DNA from: Candidatus Acidulodesulfobacterium ferriphilum
GTDB taxonomy: Bacteria > SZUA-79 > Acidulodesulfobacterales > Acidulodesulfobacteraceae
Direction of reading: 5' to 3'
Length of the DNA stretch: 64,000 bases
NCBI GenBank assembly: GCA_004195035.1
Contig: SGBD01000001.1
Span: forward strand, 813,656 to 877,655
Shown here: positions 37,045 to 46,288 of the stretch, piece by piece
Layout: each line of letters opens with the position of its first letter
Position numbering within the stretch: the stretch's first letter is position 1
Position numbers and translations under genes: made by a program
The notes under the pieces: model-generated
What the model saw: only the letters and a program-made list of their open reading frames with translations
Database searches by the model: none
Told to the model about the DNA's origin: nothing

Positions 37045-37995
37045 TTAGCTAATATTCTTTGACATAAGCAGGGTAAATTCCCTTAAGAATGCGTTATTAT
37101 AAAGATGGCTGTTTAAGTTCATCTGGTTTAACGCGTCCGGCATGTTTAATTTTATTCTATACGGCCTATTCCTTGTAAGAGAATCGAATTTGTTGGCGAT
37201 TATTAAAATCTTTCCGTAAGTGGAAATATCTTCTTCTGTCTTGCCGAACGGGTAACCCGAGCCGTTTGAAGCTTCGTGATGGTCTAAAATACCGTTAATA
37301 ATGTCATTATTCTCCATATCGTTTTGCAGCGCAATATCTTTTGAATATATAGGGTGTTTTTGGATTTCGTTAAGTTCGATTTCCCCCAAACCCCTTTTTG
37401 ACAGAAGCGCTTTGGGAATTTTTAATTTTCCGATATCGTGTATAAGCCCCGCTAAACCGATTTCAAAAAGCGAAATTTTATTGGCAAAGCCAAGCCTGTT
37501 TGCCAAAGACATGGCATAAATACTAACATTAATCCCGTGGCTTACTTCATTATAATCGTAATCCGAAAGATTTAAAAGATTAGTAAAAGCAAATTCGCTG
37601 ATTAAAAGATAATCGATTGTGGCTTCGATGGTTTTTTTGACATTTTCCTTATTATCCTTAAGATTTCCCGTTGTTATAAGATATTCCGCGTAAACTTTAG
37701 AATAAATATAAATTTTTACGGCCTTTTCTTCGAGAGCTAAATCTTTTGAGTTTACGATACTTTCCATATGTCCCATTATATCGCCGTCATATTTTTCTTT
37801 ATCCTCTCCTTTAATGTAAAGATGGTCTACGCCGTTGTTTTTTAATCTTAAAGCATCGCTTTGAGAAAATATGAGGGCTTTTGCCCTGTATAAAATATAG
37901 TTTTCTCCCGATTTTATATAAAGGGGGTAGTCGGAATTTTTGCCAAAAATCAGGCTTTCGATTAATATCGGAAGATAATTTTCTTTTTTTTCCAT
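37045..37995 (-). CDS. HD-GYP domain cyclic-di-GMP phosphodiesterase
   Basis: Residues about 145-300 form an HD-GYP domain: GLIHDIGKLKIPKALLSK with the HD metal pair, HP in EIQKHPIYSK, DHHEASNGSGYPFG with the diagnostic GYP, and IANKFDSLTRNRPYR. All catalytic signatures are intact, so it should hydrolyse c-di-GMP. The N-terminal 140 residues have no recognised sensor motif. The start is taken at ATG 37995, behind AAGGAG with a long spacer; an ATG at 38028 would add 11 residues. Signalling output is unknown. Confidence 0.85.
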   Translation of the reverse strand: MEKKENYLPILIESLIFGKNSDYPLYIKSGENYILYRAKALIFSQSDALRLKNNGVDHLYIKGEDKEKYDGDIMGHMESIVNSKDLALEEKAVKIYIYSKVYAEYLITTGNLKDNKENVKKTIEATIDYLLISEFAFTNLLNLSDYDYNEVSHGINVSIYAMSLANRLGFANKISLFEIGLAGLIHDIGKLKIPKALLSKRGLGEIELNEIQKHPIYSKDIALQNDMENNDIINGILDHHEASNGSGYPFGKTEEDISTYGKILIIANKFDSLTRNRPYRIKLNMPDALNQMNLNSHLYNNAFLREFTLLMSKNIS

Positions 37996-38040
37996 GCAGG
38001 GAAGTTCTCCTTTTCTAAGGTCGCGCATGTTAGTTTAAAA

Positions 38041-38706
38041 TTATATTATCACAGAGTTCAACCCTTTTTTTTGACAACCTTCCTTAAAATCTTCAGCCTG
38101 TTTTCTGTCCCCCACTATAGTTCCGTAATGCATAGGAATAGATACTGCCGCCCTGATTTTTTCGGCAGCGCCTATCGCTTCGGCAGGAGTCATCACATAT
38201 GTGCCGCTAACCGGAATAAATAACAAATCGATATTTTTTGAGGCCAGATTGTCCATTTCGGGTACATGGTCAGTGTCGCCCGTATGATAAATTTTAACCC
38301 CGTTAAAAGTAACGATAAACCCGAGTTTTTTATCCTCTTTCGGATGATAAACCTTGCCCGGTTCCCGAAATTTGTTTATGTTATAAGCAGAGACGCCTTC
38401 TATATGCAAGTCTTTAAAATCGATTGAATCGCCCGGGGCAATAATTACGACTTTATTATCAAGCGATGCACCCATTTCTTTATGCGTCATTTTATTCATG
38501 AATAAAACGGTAGAATCTTTTATTATTTTGCGAATATCATCCATGGAAAAATGATCGAAGTGTTCATGCGATACGAAAATATAATCCGCTTTAGGTTCGC
38601 CGTCGTGCAATTTAAATGGATCAAAGTATAAATTTACCTTGCCGTTCGTTACCAGAAAACTGTCGTGGCAAAACCTTTTTATTTCAAGTCCTTTATAGTT
38701 AAACAT
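38041..38706 (-). CDS. UlaG-like metallo-beta-lactamase-fold hydrolase
   Basis: The 221-residue protein has the metal-binding motif FVSHEHFDHFSMDDI (about 44-58), the later YHTGDTDHVPEM (about 140-151) and HYGTIVG (about 194-200), the HxHxDH-Asp-His set of the UlaG/YtnP-type lactamase fold. It probably hydrolyses a lactone or phosphodiester, but substrate cannot be inferred. It ends 13 bases before the HD-GYP ATG at 38028 on the same strand, so the two may be cotranscribed. Confidence 0.85.
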   Translation of the reverse strand: MFNYKGLEIKRFCHDSFLVTNGKVNLYFDPFKLHDGEPKADYIFVSHEHFDHFSMDDIRKIIKDSTVLFMNKMTHKEMGASLDNKVVIIAPGDSIDFKDLHIEGVSAYNINKFREPGKVYHPKEDKKLGFIVTFNGVKIYHTGDTDHVPEMDNLASKNIDLLFIPVSGTYVMTPAEAIGAAEKIRAAVSIPMHYGTIVGDRKQAEDFKEGCQKKGLNSVII

Positions 38707-38976
38707 AAAAAAACCTCCCGCAAATTTAATTTATTTGTTATCTTAATTATCAATGCAAAAGATATTAAAAGATTGTATTATATTTTATCATAATTATCGT
38801 GGAATTGTTAAGAATTAGAACATATAAATATATATTGTAATTATATATAGTTGTAATATATAATAATATCGCATACCCGCACTGAAGACGCTGCGGGGAT
38901 GATATGTTTTGTTTTGCGGCGAACAAAATATCTAAAATTAATTTTAATAGTTTTAAAGTTATTCGAGGTTAAAACC
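38707..38976. other. AT-rich intergenic gap without a recognised gene
   Basis: This 270-base gap between divergent genes contains long runs of A and T and a small CCGC...GCGG pair near 38878-38897. No structured RNA family or repeat copy was recognised. Promoters for both flanking genes must lie here, but no pair stands out from the AT background. Confidence 0.6.
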
Positions 38977-39624
38977 ATGAATGCTAAAAGAATCAAAAAG
39001 TTTTTCTTATTTACCGCATCCTTAGGTATGTTTGTCTTATTTTTAAGCGGCTGTGCGGCATATTACGGTCCGCTGGCCTCACCGGCATATTCGCAGGGAT
39101 ACATAAGCGTTGCTACGCCCAATTTTGCCTTTTCGTTCGGCGAAGGCGTAAACGCATATTATGCTCCCGAGTTTGGCGCCTATATTTACGGATATAACGG
39201 TTATTATTACAGGTGGCTTAACGGCGGCTGGGTTTACGCAAGCGTATATCAGGGTCCCTGGTATCCGGTAACCGCGGGGATTTTTCTTCCGGGTATATTG
39301 GCTTTTGGTCCGCCGCCCCCGGTAATTGCTTACAGGCCGTATTTTGTATGGTGGAGGATGCATGTAGGTCCATGGTATAGGGCTTATCATCCGGGCTGGT
39401 GGGCAAGGCATCAAATGTTTTTAAGGAATTACGGCGAATGGCGGTTGCATGTAAATCGTTTTTACCGCAATCATCCGTACCAAAACTGGAGAATGAGGAG
39501 ACATTTCGGACCCAGAGGTCCTGAACACGGGGGTCCAAGACGCGAGGGTCCCGGACGCAGAGGCCCTGAACACGGGGGCCCGGGATTTATGCACGGGCAT
39601 CACGGTCCATTTTTTGGGCATTAA
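38977..39624 (+). CDS. Tyr/Trp-rich lipoprotein with Gly/Pro/His-rich tail
   Basis: The start ATG 38977 follows GAGGTTAAAACC; an upstream in-frame ATG at 38899 would bury the signal peptide. The 215-residue protein has a lipoprotein signal with lipobox FLSGC at about 20-25. The body is rich in Tyr, Trp and Gly (YIYGYNGYYYRWLNGGWVYA), with no enzyme motif. The last 45 residues repeat RRGPEHGGPG-type units and end in HGHHGPFFGH, a possible metal-binding tail. Two imperfect DNA repeats with the core GAGGYCCTGAACACGGGGG encode the tail. It is probably a cell-envelope protein. Confidence 0.75.
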   Translation: MNAKRIKKFFLFTASLGMFVLFLSGCAAYYGPLASPAYSQGYISVATPNFAFSFGEGVNAYYAPEFGAYIYGYNGYYYRWLNGGWVYASVYQGPWYPVTAGIFLPGILAFGPPPPVIAYRPYFVWWRMHVGPWYRAYHPGWWARHQMFLRNYGEWRLHVNRFYRNHPYQNWRMRRHFGPRGPEHGGPRREGPGRRGPEHGGPGFMHGHHGPFFGH

Positions 39625-39698
39625 GGATAAATTAGTTTCATTAGAAAATAAACACGGTTTAAAATTTTTGGCATTCAATAAACGGCAGGGAGGGCTTT

Positions 39699-40712
39699 AT
39701 GGCAAATTTAAGAATTGCGATAAACGGGTTCGGCAGAATCGGAAGGAATGTTTTCAGGGTGTTTCAAGGTATGATAGAAAAGGGCAAAGAGATTGAAATA
39801 GTCGCGATTAACGATATTACCAACCCGCAGGTGCTTGCCCATCTTCTTAAATACGATTCCGTTCACGGTAAAGCTAATTTTTATGTCGGATATGATGTTG
39901 ACCATATTATTGCGGATAGCAGGGAAACTTTGATTACGGCAATAAAAGACCCTTCCGAGCTTCTCTGGAAACATCTGAATGTCGATATTGTTATCGAATC
40001 GACCGGCCTTTTTACAAAAAGAGACGATGCGGCAAAACATCTTAAGGCAGGAGCAAAAAGGGTTTTAATTTCGGCGCCTGCCCATGATCCCGATGTTACT
40101 ATCGTTCTTGGAGTAAACGATAAGATATATAACAAAGACAGGCATTTCATCGTTTCCATGGCATCATGTACCACAAACTGCCTTGCTCCGGTGGCCAAAA
40201 TAATACATGAAAATTTTGCGATAGAAAAGGGCAACATGACCACGGTTCATTCTTATACCAATGACCAGAGAATCTTAGATTTGCCGCATAAAGATTTAAG
40301 AAGGTCAAGGGCCGCCGCCGTTTCGATTATTCCTACGACAACCGGCGCCGCAAAGGCGCTTTGCGAGGTGTTGCCAGAACTCAAAGATAAACTTGACGGG
40401 ATGTCTTTAAGGGTGCCTACGCCCGATGTCTCTATTAACGATTTAGTATGCAAGGTTTCTAAAAAAACATCCGTTTTGGAGGTAAATTCAAAATTGGAAG
40501 AGGCTTCGGAAGGTTATTTAAAAGGAATTCTTGCTTTTAGCAAAGAGCCTTTGGTTTCGATAGATTATCTCGGAAATCCTTACTCCTCCACCGTCGATTC
40601 TTTAAGCACGAAGGTGATAGGAGACGATCTCGTTAAGGTTCTGGCGTGGTATGACAATGAATGGGGTTATTCCACAAGGCTTGCCGAAATGGCGGTTATG
40701 ATGATGCAATAA
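39699..40712 (+). CDS. gap: Glyceraldehyde-3-phosphate dehydrogenase
   Basis: The 337-residue enzyme has the Rossmann start AINGFGRIGRNVFR (about 6-19), the catalytic cysteine in SMASCTTNCLAP (about 150-161), SYTNDQRILDLPHKDLRRSRAAA and the WYDNEWGYSTR motif (about 318-328). It converts glyceraldehyde-3-phosphate with phosphate and NAD+ to 1,3-bisphosphoglycerate. Its stop codon TAA overlaps the ATG of pgk by one base, so the next glycolytic step is coupled to it. Confidence 0.97.
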   Translation: MANLRIAINGFGRIGRNVFRVFQGMIEKGKEIEIVAINDITNPQVLAHLLKYDSVHGKANFYVGYDVDHIIADSRETLITAIKDPSELLWKHLNVDIVIESTGLFTKRDDAAKHLKAGAKRVLISAPAHDPDVTIVLGVNDKIYNKDRHFIVSMASCTTNCLAPVAKIIHENFAIEKGNMTTVHSYTNDQRILDLPHKDLRRSRAAAVSIIPTTTGAAKALCEVLPELKDKLDGMSLRVPTPDVSINDLVCKVSKKTSVLEVNSKLEEASEGYLKGILAFSKEPLVSIDYLGNPYSSTVDSLSTKVIGDDLVKVLAWYDNEWGYSTRLAEMAVMMMQ

Positions 40713-41932
40713 TGGAAAATATAGTTTACATCGACGAGATCGAAATAAAGAATAAAACACTGCTTATAAGAGTGGATTTTAATGTTCCGCTCGATCAAAA
40801 CGGAAACATTACCGATGATACCCGAATTAGAGCGGTTCTTCCCACGATTAATTACTGTTTGGACGAGAATGCAAAGATAGTTTTAATATCCCATATGGGA
40901 AGGCCTAAAGGAAATAAGGTTCCCGAACTTTCGCTCATAGTGGTTGCGAAAAGATTAAGCAGGCTTTTAGATAAAGATGTTAAATTTGTAAACGACTGCA
41001 TCGGAGAGTTAGCGGAAAATACCGTTAAGTCTGCATCTTATGGAGATATTATACTTCTGGAAAACTTAAGATTTTATTCGGAAGAAACAAATAATGATGA
41101 AGAATTCGGGAAAAAATTGGCATCGTTATGCGATATTTATGTTAACGATGCATTTGCAACGGCGCACAGGTCTCACGCCTCTAATGTTTCGGTTGCTAAA
41201 TTCGTAAAAACATGTGCCGCCGGGTTTCTTATCAGAAAAGAGTTAAATTATTTTACAAGGGCGATAGAAAGCCCTATGAAGCCGTTTGTCGCCATTGTCG
41301 GAGGGGCAAAGGTTTCAGGGAAAATAGAGGTATTATCGAATTTTGCGGACAAGGTGGACAAACTTATAATAGGCGGCGCCATGTCTAATACCTTCCTTAA
41401 GGCTATGGGGTATGATGTCGGCAGTTCATTAGTTGAAGACGACATGATTGAATACGCAAAAAAAACCCTTGAAAAAATAAAAGAAAAAAATATAAAACTT
41501 TACCTTCCGGTAGATGTCGTTGTTGCCGACAGATTTACTCCAGATGCGGAAACTAAGGTTACCACCGTTCAGGAAATTCCAAAAGGCTGGATGGCGTTAG
41601 ATATAGGTCCTGCAACGGTTACCCTTTTTACGGAGGCTATTCAAAATGCCAAAACAATTGTATGGAACGGCCCGATGGGCGTCTTTGAATTCGATGCCTT
41701 TAGCAGAGGAACATTTGCTTTGGTTTCCAGCGTGGCAAATGCTTATGCTCTCACGATTGTAGGTGGCGGAGATACGGATGTTGCCCTGCACAGAGCGGGA
41801 GAGTTTGCCAAAATGTCCTATGTCTCAACCGGCGGAGGGGCATTCCTGGAGCTTTTGGAAGGGAAGAAATTGCCGGGAATCGAGGCATTGATAAACTGCT
41901 CCAAAAAGAATAATTTAAAAAAATTGCTGTGA
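40712..41932 (+). CDS. pgk: Phosphoglycerate kinase
   Basis: The start ATG 40712 shares one base with the gap stop. The 406-residue protein contains LLIRVDFNVPLDQNG (about 16-30), SHMGRPKG (about 60-67), the YVNDAFATAHRSHAS motif (about 152-166), VAIVGGAKVSGKIEVL and the C-terminal GGGDTDVAL with STGGGAFLELLEG. It transfers phosphate from 1,3-bisphosphoglycerate to ADP. The gap-pgk pair is the usual order; no tpiA follows, and lspA comes next after 36 bases. Confidence 0.97.
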   Translation: MENIVYIDEIEIKNKTLLIRVDFNVPLDQNGNITDDTRIRAVLPTINYCLDENAKIVLISHMGRPKGNKVPELSLIVVAKRLSRLLDKDVKFVNDCIGELAENTVKSASYGDIILLENLRFYSEETNNDEEFGKKLASLCDIYVNDAFATAHRSHASNVSVAKFVKTCAAGFLIRKELNYFTRAIESPMKPFVAIVGGAKVSGKIEVLSNFADKVDKLIIGGAMSNTFLKAMGYDVGSSLVEDDMIEYAKKTLEKIKEKNIKLYLPVDVVVADRFTPDAETKVTTVQEIPKGWMALDIGPATVTLFTEAIQNAKTIVWNGPMGVFEFDAFSRGTFALVSSVANAYALTIVGGGDTDVALHRAGEFAKMSYVSTGGGAFLELLEGKKLPGIEALINCSKKNNLKKLL

Positions 41933-41968
41933 ATCCTCATTATTAATTTAACCTATTAAATGAACTAA

Positions 41969-42430
41969 ATGAAGAAAAAGTTAATCATATTAATTTCGAT
42001 TTTCCTTCCAGTTTTAATTTTTGATCAATATTTAAAATATTTAGTTAATAAACGCATCTCGTTATTTCGGAAGATAACCGTTATAAAGCACTATTTCAAT
42101 ATAGTGCATGTCGATAATACCGGCGTTGCTTTCGGCCTTATGAATAATTACTCGTCTTTGTTTATTATAATATTTACGGCTTTAATTATTGTTCTTATAA
42201 CCTATATTTTGTTTAAATTAAAAATTAGTTCGCCTTTATTTATAATTAGTTCGTCTTTAATAATTTCGGGCGCATTTTCGAATCTTCTAAACAGAATTTT
42301 TCAGGGATATGTCGTTGACTTTCTTGATTTTCATATTTACGGCTATCACTGGCCAAGCTTTAATCTTGCGGACAGCTCCGTTGTGACGGGAACAATACTG
42401 TTTTTTATTTCTATAATTAAGTACATATAG
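41969..42430 (+). CDS. lspA: Lipoprotein signal peptidase (signal peptidase II)
   Basis: LspA cleaves the signal peptides of prolipoproteins. The 153-residue protein has four predicted helices and the family blocks FDQYLKYLVNK (about 18-28), VDNTGVAFGL (about 49-58), VVDFLDF (about 112-118) and FNLADSSV (about 128-135), the last two holding the catalytic aspartates. The usual GNxxDR motif reads SNLLNR here (about 101-106), an Asp to Asn change in a non-catalytic position. Client lipoproteins in the window include those at 38977 and 44986. Confidence 0.92.
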   Translation: MKKKLIILISIFLPVLIFDQYLKYLVNKRISLFRKITVIKHYFNIVHVDNTGVAFGLMNNYSSLFIIIFTALIIVLITYILFKLKISSPLFIISSSLIISGAFSNLLNRIFQGYVVDFLDFHIYGYHWPSFNLADSSVVTGTILFFISIIKYI

Positions 42431-42461
42431 AATATTGTTGTAAGCATTATACATCATAAAA

Positions 42462-44984
42462 ATGGAAATAGACAAAAGTTACGATTTTAATAAAATAGAA
42501 AGCAAGTGGCAATTCCTCTGGGAACAGGAAAAGACATTCGGCGTACAGAATAATATTTCCGCAAGCAAGCCAAAATTCTATTGCTTAGAAATGTTCCCGT
42601 ATCCTTCGGGCAAAATTCATATGGGGCATGTCAGAAACTACGCAATCGGAGATGCAATTGCGAGATTCAAAAGATTAAAGGGTTGCTCTGTGCTTCATCC
42701 TATCGGTTTTGACAGCTTTGGGCTTCCTGCCGAAAATGCCGCAATAAAAAATAAAACAAATCCATCCGGGTGGACTAAAAGCAATATAGGTTCAATGACC
42801 CTGCAGTTAAAAAGACTCGGTTTCTCTTATGATTGGGACAGGATAGTAATAACATCCGACCCGTCATACTATAAATGGGAGCAGTTATTCTTTTTGCAGA
42901 TGCTAAAGAATGGATTGGCTTATAAGAAGGCTTCAAATGTCAACTGGTGCGAGTCCTGCCATACCACGCTTGCCAATGAACAGGTTGAAGACGGCAAGTG
43001 CTGGAGATGCGGAAATAATGTAACGATTAAAAATATGGAGCAGTGGTTTTTCAAGATAACGGCTTACGCCGAAGAGCTGCTCGAAGATTTGGACGATTTG
43101 AAAGGCTGGCCGGATAAGGTTAGAACAATGCAAAAAAATTGGATTGGCAAGAGTTCCGGCTTAAGCATATTTTTTAAGATAGAAGGTTCCGAAGATAGCG
43201 AAGACGGAATAGAAATATTTACCACGCGGCCGGATACTATTTTCGGAGCGACTTTTGTTGCAATGTCCCCGTTTCACCCGCTTGCAAAAAAATTAGTTAA
43301 AGAGCCTGAAAAAAGAATCGAGTTAGAAAGAATTATTCACAATTCGTTAGTTTCAAAAGATATTGCGGAAAAAGAGGGTTTTTTTACCGGCTCTTATGCT
43401 ATTAATCCGTTTACGGATAAAAAGATTCCGGTATATGTGGCTAATTTTGTCCTGATGGATTACGGAACAGGCGCGATAATGTCGGTTCCGGCCCATGACG
43501 AAAGGGATTATGAATTTGCAAAAAAATATAACCTTGAAATAATCAGGGTAATAAGGCATAAAAGCGGGTTTGAAAAAGAACAGGACGATAGTCTTCCATA
43601 TATGCTGCAGGGGACAATTGTCAACTCAGGAGAGTTTAACGGGCTTTCTTCCGAAGAGGCAAAAGAAAAGATTTCGGCTTATGCGGAAAAATTGGGGATA
43701 GGTAAAAAAGTTATTAATTACAGACTCAGGGATTGGGGAATATCCAGACAAAGATACTGGGGGTGCCCTATTCCCGTGGTTTACTGCGAAAAATGCGGAA
43801 CGGTTCCTTTAAATGAAATCGATTTGCCGTTAATTCTTCCTGACGGCATTACTTTTACGGGGGAAGGCGCTTCGCCTTTAGAAAAGCTGGAATCCTTTAT
43901 AAATACAAAATGCCCTAAGTGCGGCGGCTATGCAAGGCGTGAGACCGATACAATGGATACATTCGTTGAATCTTCATGGTATTTTTTAAGATATACTCTT
44001 TTAAACAGGATAGAACAGGTTCCGTTTAAAAAAGACGATATATCCTACTGGCTTCCGGTTGATCAGTATGTAGGCGGGGTCGAGCATGCCGTTATGCACC
44101 TTTTATATTCAAGATTTTTTGTAAAAGTCTTGAGGGATTTAAATTACTTTGATTTAGACGAGCCGTTTGAAAATCTTTTAACACAGGGAATGGTTGTAAA
44201 AAACGGCGCCAAAATGTCCAAATCTAAAGGCAATGTCGTAGATCCCGATGAGCTTATTAAAAAATTCGGAGCTGATACGGTAAGGTTATTCATTCTTTTT
44301 GCCGCTCCGCCCGAAAAGGATTTAGAGTGGAACGATTCCGGGGTCGAAGGGGCATTCAGGTTTATCAATAAGTTTTACAAAACGATTATTACGGCTTATG
44401 CGGATATTTTTAAAAATATGGATAACGATTTTACAATGGAAGACGGAAGCGCGGACAACATAAATCAGGGCGTTAAAAAAATTGTTTATCAGCTTTCTCT
44501 GGTGATAGAAAAAACGGAAGCGGAGATGAACGGGCGTTATCATTTCAATACGATAATAAGTTCTTCAATGGAATTACTTAACAATTTTAACGATTATATG
44601 GCGGATGAGATTCAAAAAGAGGGGGTTTTAAATCCGGCGGATAGATATTTACTAAAGTATTTTCTAAACTCCGTGATTATAATGTTATATCCGTTTATTC
44701 CACATGCCTGTTCGGAAGCCTATGAAATTTTGAACGGTTCGGCAATAGAAAAGGCACCGTGGCCGGAGATTAAAGACACGGGATATATTCAGGAAAAATG
44801 CAATATAGCCGTGCAGATAAACGGGAAAATGAGAGACCTTGTTGTTGCAGATTTAAATGCAAGCGAAGATTCGGTAATAGAAGCCGCGTTGGACAGCAAT
44901 AAGATAAGAAAATATGTCGCGCATAAAAGCAGTATTAAAAAAACTATATATATTAAAAATAAGCTTTTAAGCATAATAGTGTGA
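42462..44984 (+). CDS. leuS: Leucyl-tRNA synthetase
   Basis: The 840-residue class I enzyme has the HIGH-type motif PSGKIHMGHVRNY (about 48-60), a CP1 editing domain (about 220-420) with TTRPDTIFGATF and the GTGAIMSVPAHDERD motif, zinc-type CxxC pairs (CESC/CWRC about 160-180, and CEKC), and the KMSKSKGN loop (about 580-587). The length is close to the usual 810-860. It is followed one base later by the lptE-like lipoprotein gene, a common pairing in Gram-negative bacteria. Confidence 0.97.
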   Translation: MEIDKSYDFNKIESKWQFLWEQEKTFGVQNNISASKPKFYCLEMFPYPSGKIHMGHVRNYAIGDAIARFKRLKGCSVLHPIGFDSFGLPAENAAIKNKTNPSGWTKSNIGSMTLQLKRLGFSYDWDRIVITSDPSYYKWEQLFFLQMLKNGLAYKKASNVNWCESCHTTLANEQVEDGKCWRCGNNVTIKNMEQWFFKITAYAEELLEDLDDLKGWPDKVRTMQKNWIGKSSGLSIFFKIEGSEDSEDGIEIFTTRPDTIFGATFVAMSPFHPLAKKLVKEPEKRIELERIIHNSLVSKDIAEKEGFFTGSYAINPFTDKKIPVYVANFVLMDYGTGAIMSVPAHDERDYEFAKKYNLEIIRVIRHKSGFEKEQDDSLPYMLQGTIVNSGEFNGLSSEEAKEKISAYAEKLGIGKKVINYRLRDWGISRQRYWGCPIPVVYCEKCGTVPLNEIDLPLILPDGITFTGEGASPLEKLESFINTKCPKCGGYARRETDTMDTFVESSWYFLRYTLLNRIEQVPFKKDDISYWLPVDQYVGGVEHAVMHLLYSRFFVKVLRDLNYFDLDEPFENLLTQGMVVKNGAKMSKSKGNVVDPDELIKKFGADTVRLFILFAAPPEKDLEWNDSGVEGAFRFINKFYKTIITAYADIFKNMDNDFTMEDGSADNINQGVKKIVYQLSLVIEKTEAEMNGRYHFNTIISSSMELLNNFNDYMADEIQKEGVLNPADRYLLKYFLNSVIIMLYPFIPHACSEAYEILNGSAIEKAPWPEIKDTGYIQEKCNIAVQINGKMRDLVVADLNASEDSVIEAALDSNKIRKYVAHKSSIKKTIYIKNKLLSIIV

Positions 44985-44985
44985 T

Positions 44986-45558
44986 ATGAAAAATAAATTT
45001 GCCTTAGTTGTTATTATTGCTTTTGCCTCTCTTTTTACTTCCGCTTGCGGCTTTAGCATGTTAAGTCAAAAAAATAGCTCCGTTAATATTTACGGCAGAT
45101 ATAAAAAATATAATAATATTTCTCAAATATTTATAAAGCCTTTTAAAAATTTAACCTATAAATCCGGTGTGGGAGTTTACTTTTCAAATAATCTCGCTTA
45201 TTATTTAAATACCTCGACGGATATGTTTACCGCAAACCAGGGAGACGCAAGATATTATTTAACCGGAAAGATTGTTTCTATCCAAAATAGCGTTATGTCA
45301 TACACCGGCGTTGCCGCGGCGGTTGAATATATGATAACGGCAACCGTACAGGTAAGCTTGTACAAGACAAGCGGAAAAATAATTTTTCAAAATGTTAATA
45401 TCTCGTCCAGCGCTTTTTATTATAATTATATTAATCCCCTTATTGCGCATAAACAAGAAAAGGCGGCGTTGAAAACCGTGTCAAAAAGGGTTGCCAGAAA
45501 AATTGCGATATTTATCGAGTCAAAAAGATTAATAAGAAATAATAATATTAAGAAATAA
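44986..45558 (+). CDS. lptE: LptE-like LPS-assembly lipoprotein
   Basis: The 190-residue protein has a signal peptide with lipobox FTSAC (Cys at about 21) and then the family opening CGFSM. The central segment NISQIFIKPFKNLTYKSGVGVYFSNNLAYYL is typical of LptE/RlpB-like proteins, which plug the LptD barrel and help insert LPS. The low sequence conservation of the family limits certainty, but placement right after leuS is strong support. The C-terminal end is basic and low in complexity. Confidence 0.78.
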   Translation: MKNKFALVVIIAFASLFTSACGFSMLSQKNSSVNIYGRYKKYNNISQIFIKPFKNLTYKSGVGVYFSNNLAYYLNTSTDMFTANQGDARYYLTGKIVSIQNSVMSYTGVAAAVEYMITATVQVSLYKTSGKIIFQNVNISSSAFYYNYINPLIAHKQEKAALKTVSKRVARKIAIFIESKRLIRNNNIKK

Positions 45559-45569
45559 TCTATCCGATA

Positions 45570-46157
45570 TTAAACCGTTCTTTCAAAGTTATAGCCGTTT
45601 ATTTTCTTTATTTTTTTATACGCTATAAGGGTAATTTTTGCAAACAGGTAACCTAAAATTCCTCCCGCTATAACATCCAATGGATAGTGTTCGCCGTCGT
45701 AAACACGGGAAAAGGCAACTATGAATGCCAGAGTATAAAACAATTTATAGCGCTTCGGAAAAAGGTATGAAAGAGCAACGGCTAAAGAAAAAGCGGTAGT
45801 AGCGTGGCCTGATGGGAATGAGTATTCGGTGAGGTGCCTTCCAAGTAAATTAATGTGCACTGCGCCGTCTTTTATAAGGTTATGAAGCGCGACTATCGGC
45901 CTCGGCCTATTCACGAACCTTTTTATAATAATATCGAATATCCCGGGAACAAGCTGCGTCAAAACAAGCACAAAGAACGATTGTTTCAATTTTGAACGGT
46001 TATATATATAAACATAAACAAGAACAAGCCAGTATGCCACCCACCCGTTGCCCAGAAATGTAAATGCCCGCATATTTTCATTGAGAAAGGAAAAATGAAA
46101 ATTATTGTTTATGAATAAAAAAATGGCAGTATCTAAATGAAGAATATAGGAAAGCAT
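45570..46157 (-). CDS. PAP2-family membrane phosphatase
   Basis: The 195-residue membrane protein carries the three phosphatase motifs: KRFVNRPRP (about 73-81), YSFPSGHATTAFS (about 112-124) and SRVYDGEHYPLDVIAGGILG (about 150-169), including the catalytic histidines. Five to six helices are predicted. Candidates for its substrate are undecaprenyl pyrophosphate, phosphatidylglycerophosphate or lipid A 1-phosphate. It is convergent with lptE, which weakly suggests an envelope role. Confidence 0.85.
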   Translation of the reverse strand: MLSYILHLDTAIFLFINNNFHFSFLNENMRAFTFLGNGWVAYWLVLVYVYIYNRSKLKQSFFVLVLTQLVPGIFDIIIKRFVNRPRPIVALHNLIKDGAVHINLLGRHLTEYSFPSGHATTAFSLAVALSYLFPKRYKLFYTLAFIVAFSRVYDGEHYPLDVIAGGILGYLFAKITLIAYKKIKKINGYNFERTV

Positions 46158-46288
46158 AAATAAATTTTTATTTTTGATTTTATAAATTATTAAGATATAA
46201 TTTTAATAGAATTAATCCTGTAATGCAACCCGGGATTTTGTAATATTTCTTAAAATACTATTCTTATCGTCTAAAAAGGAGTATTTAT

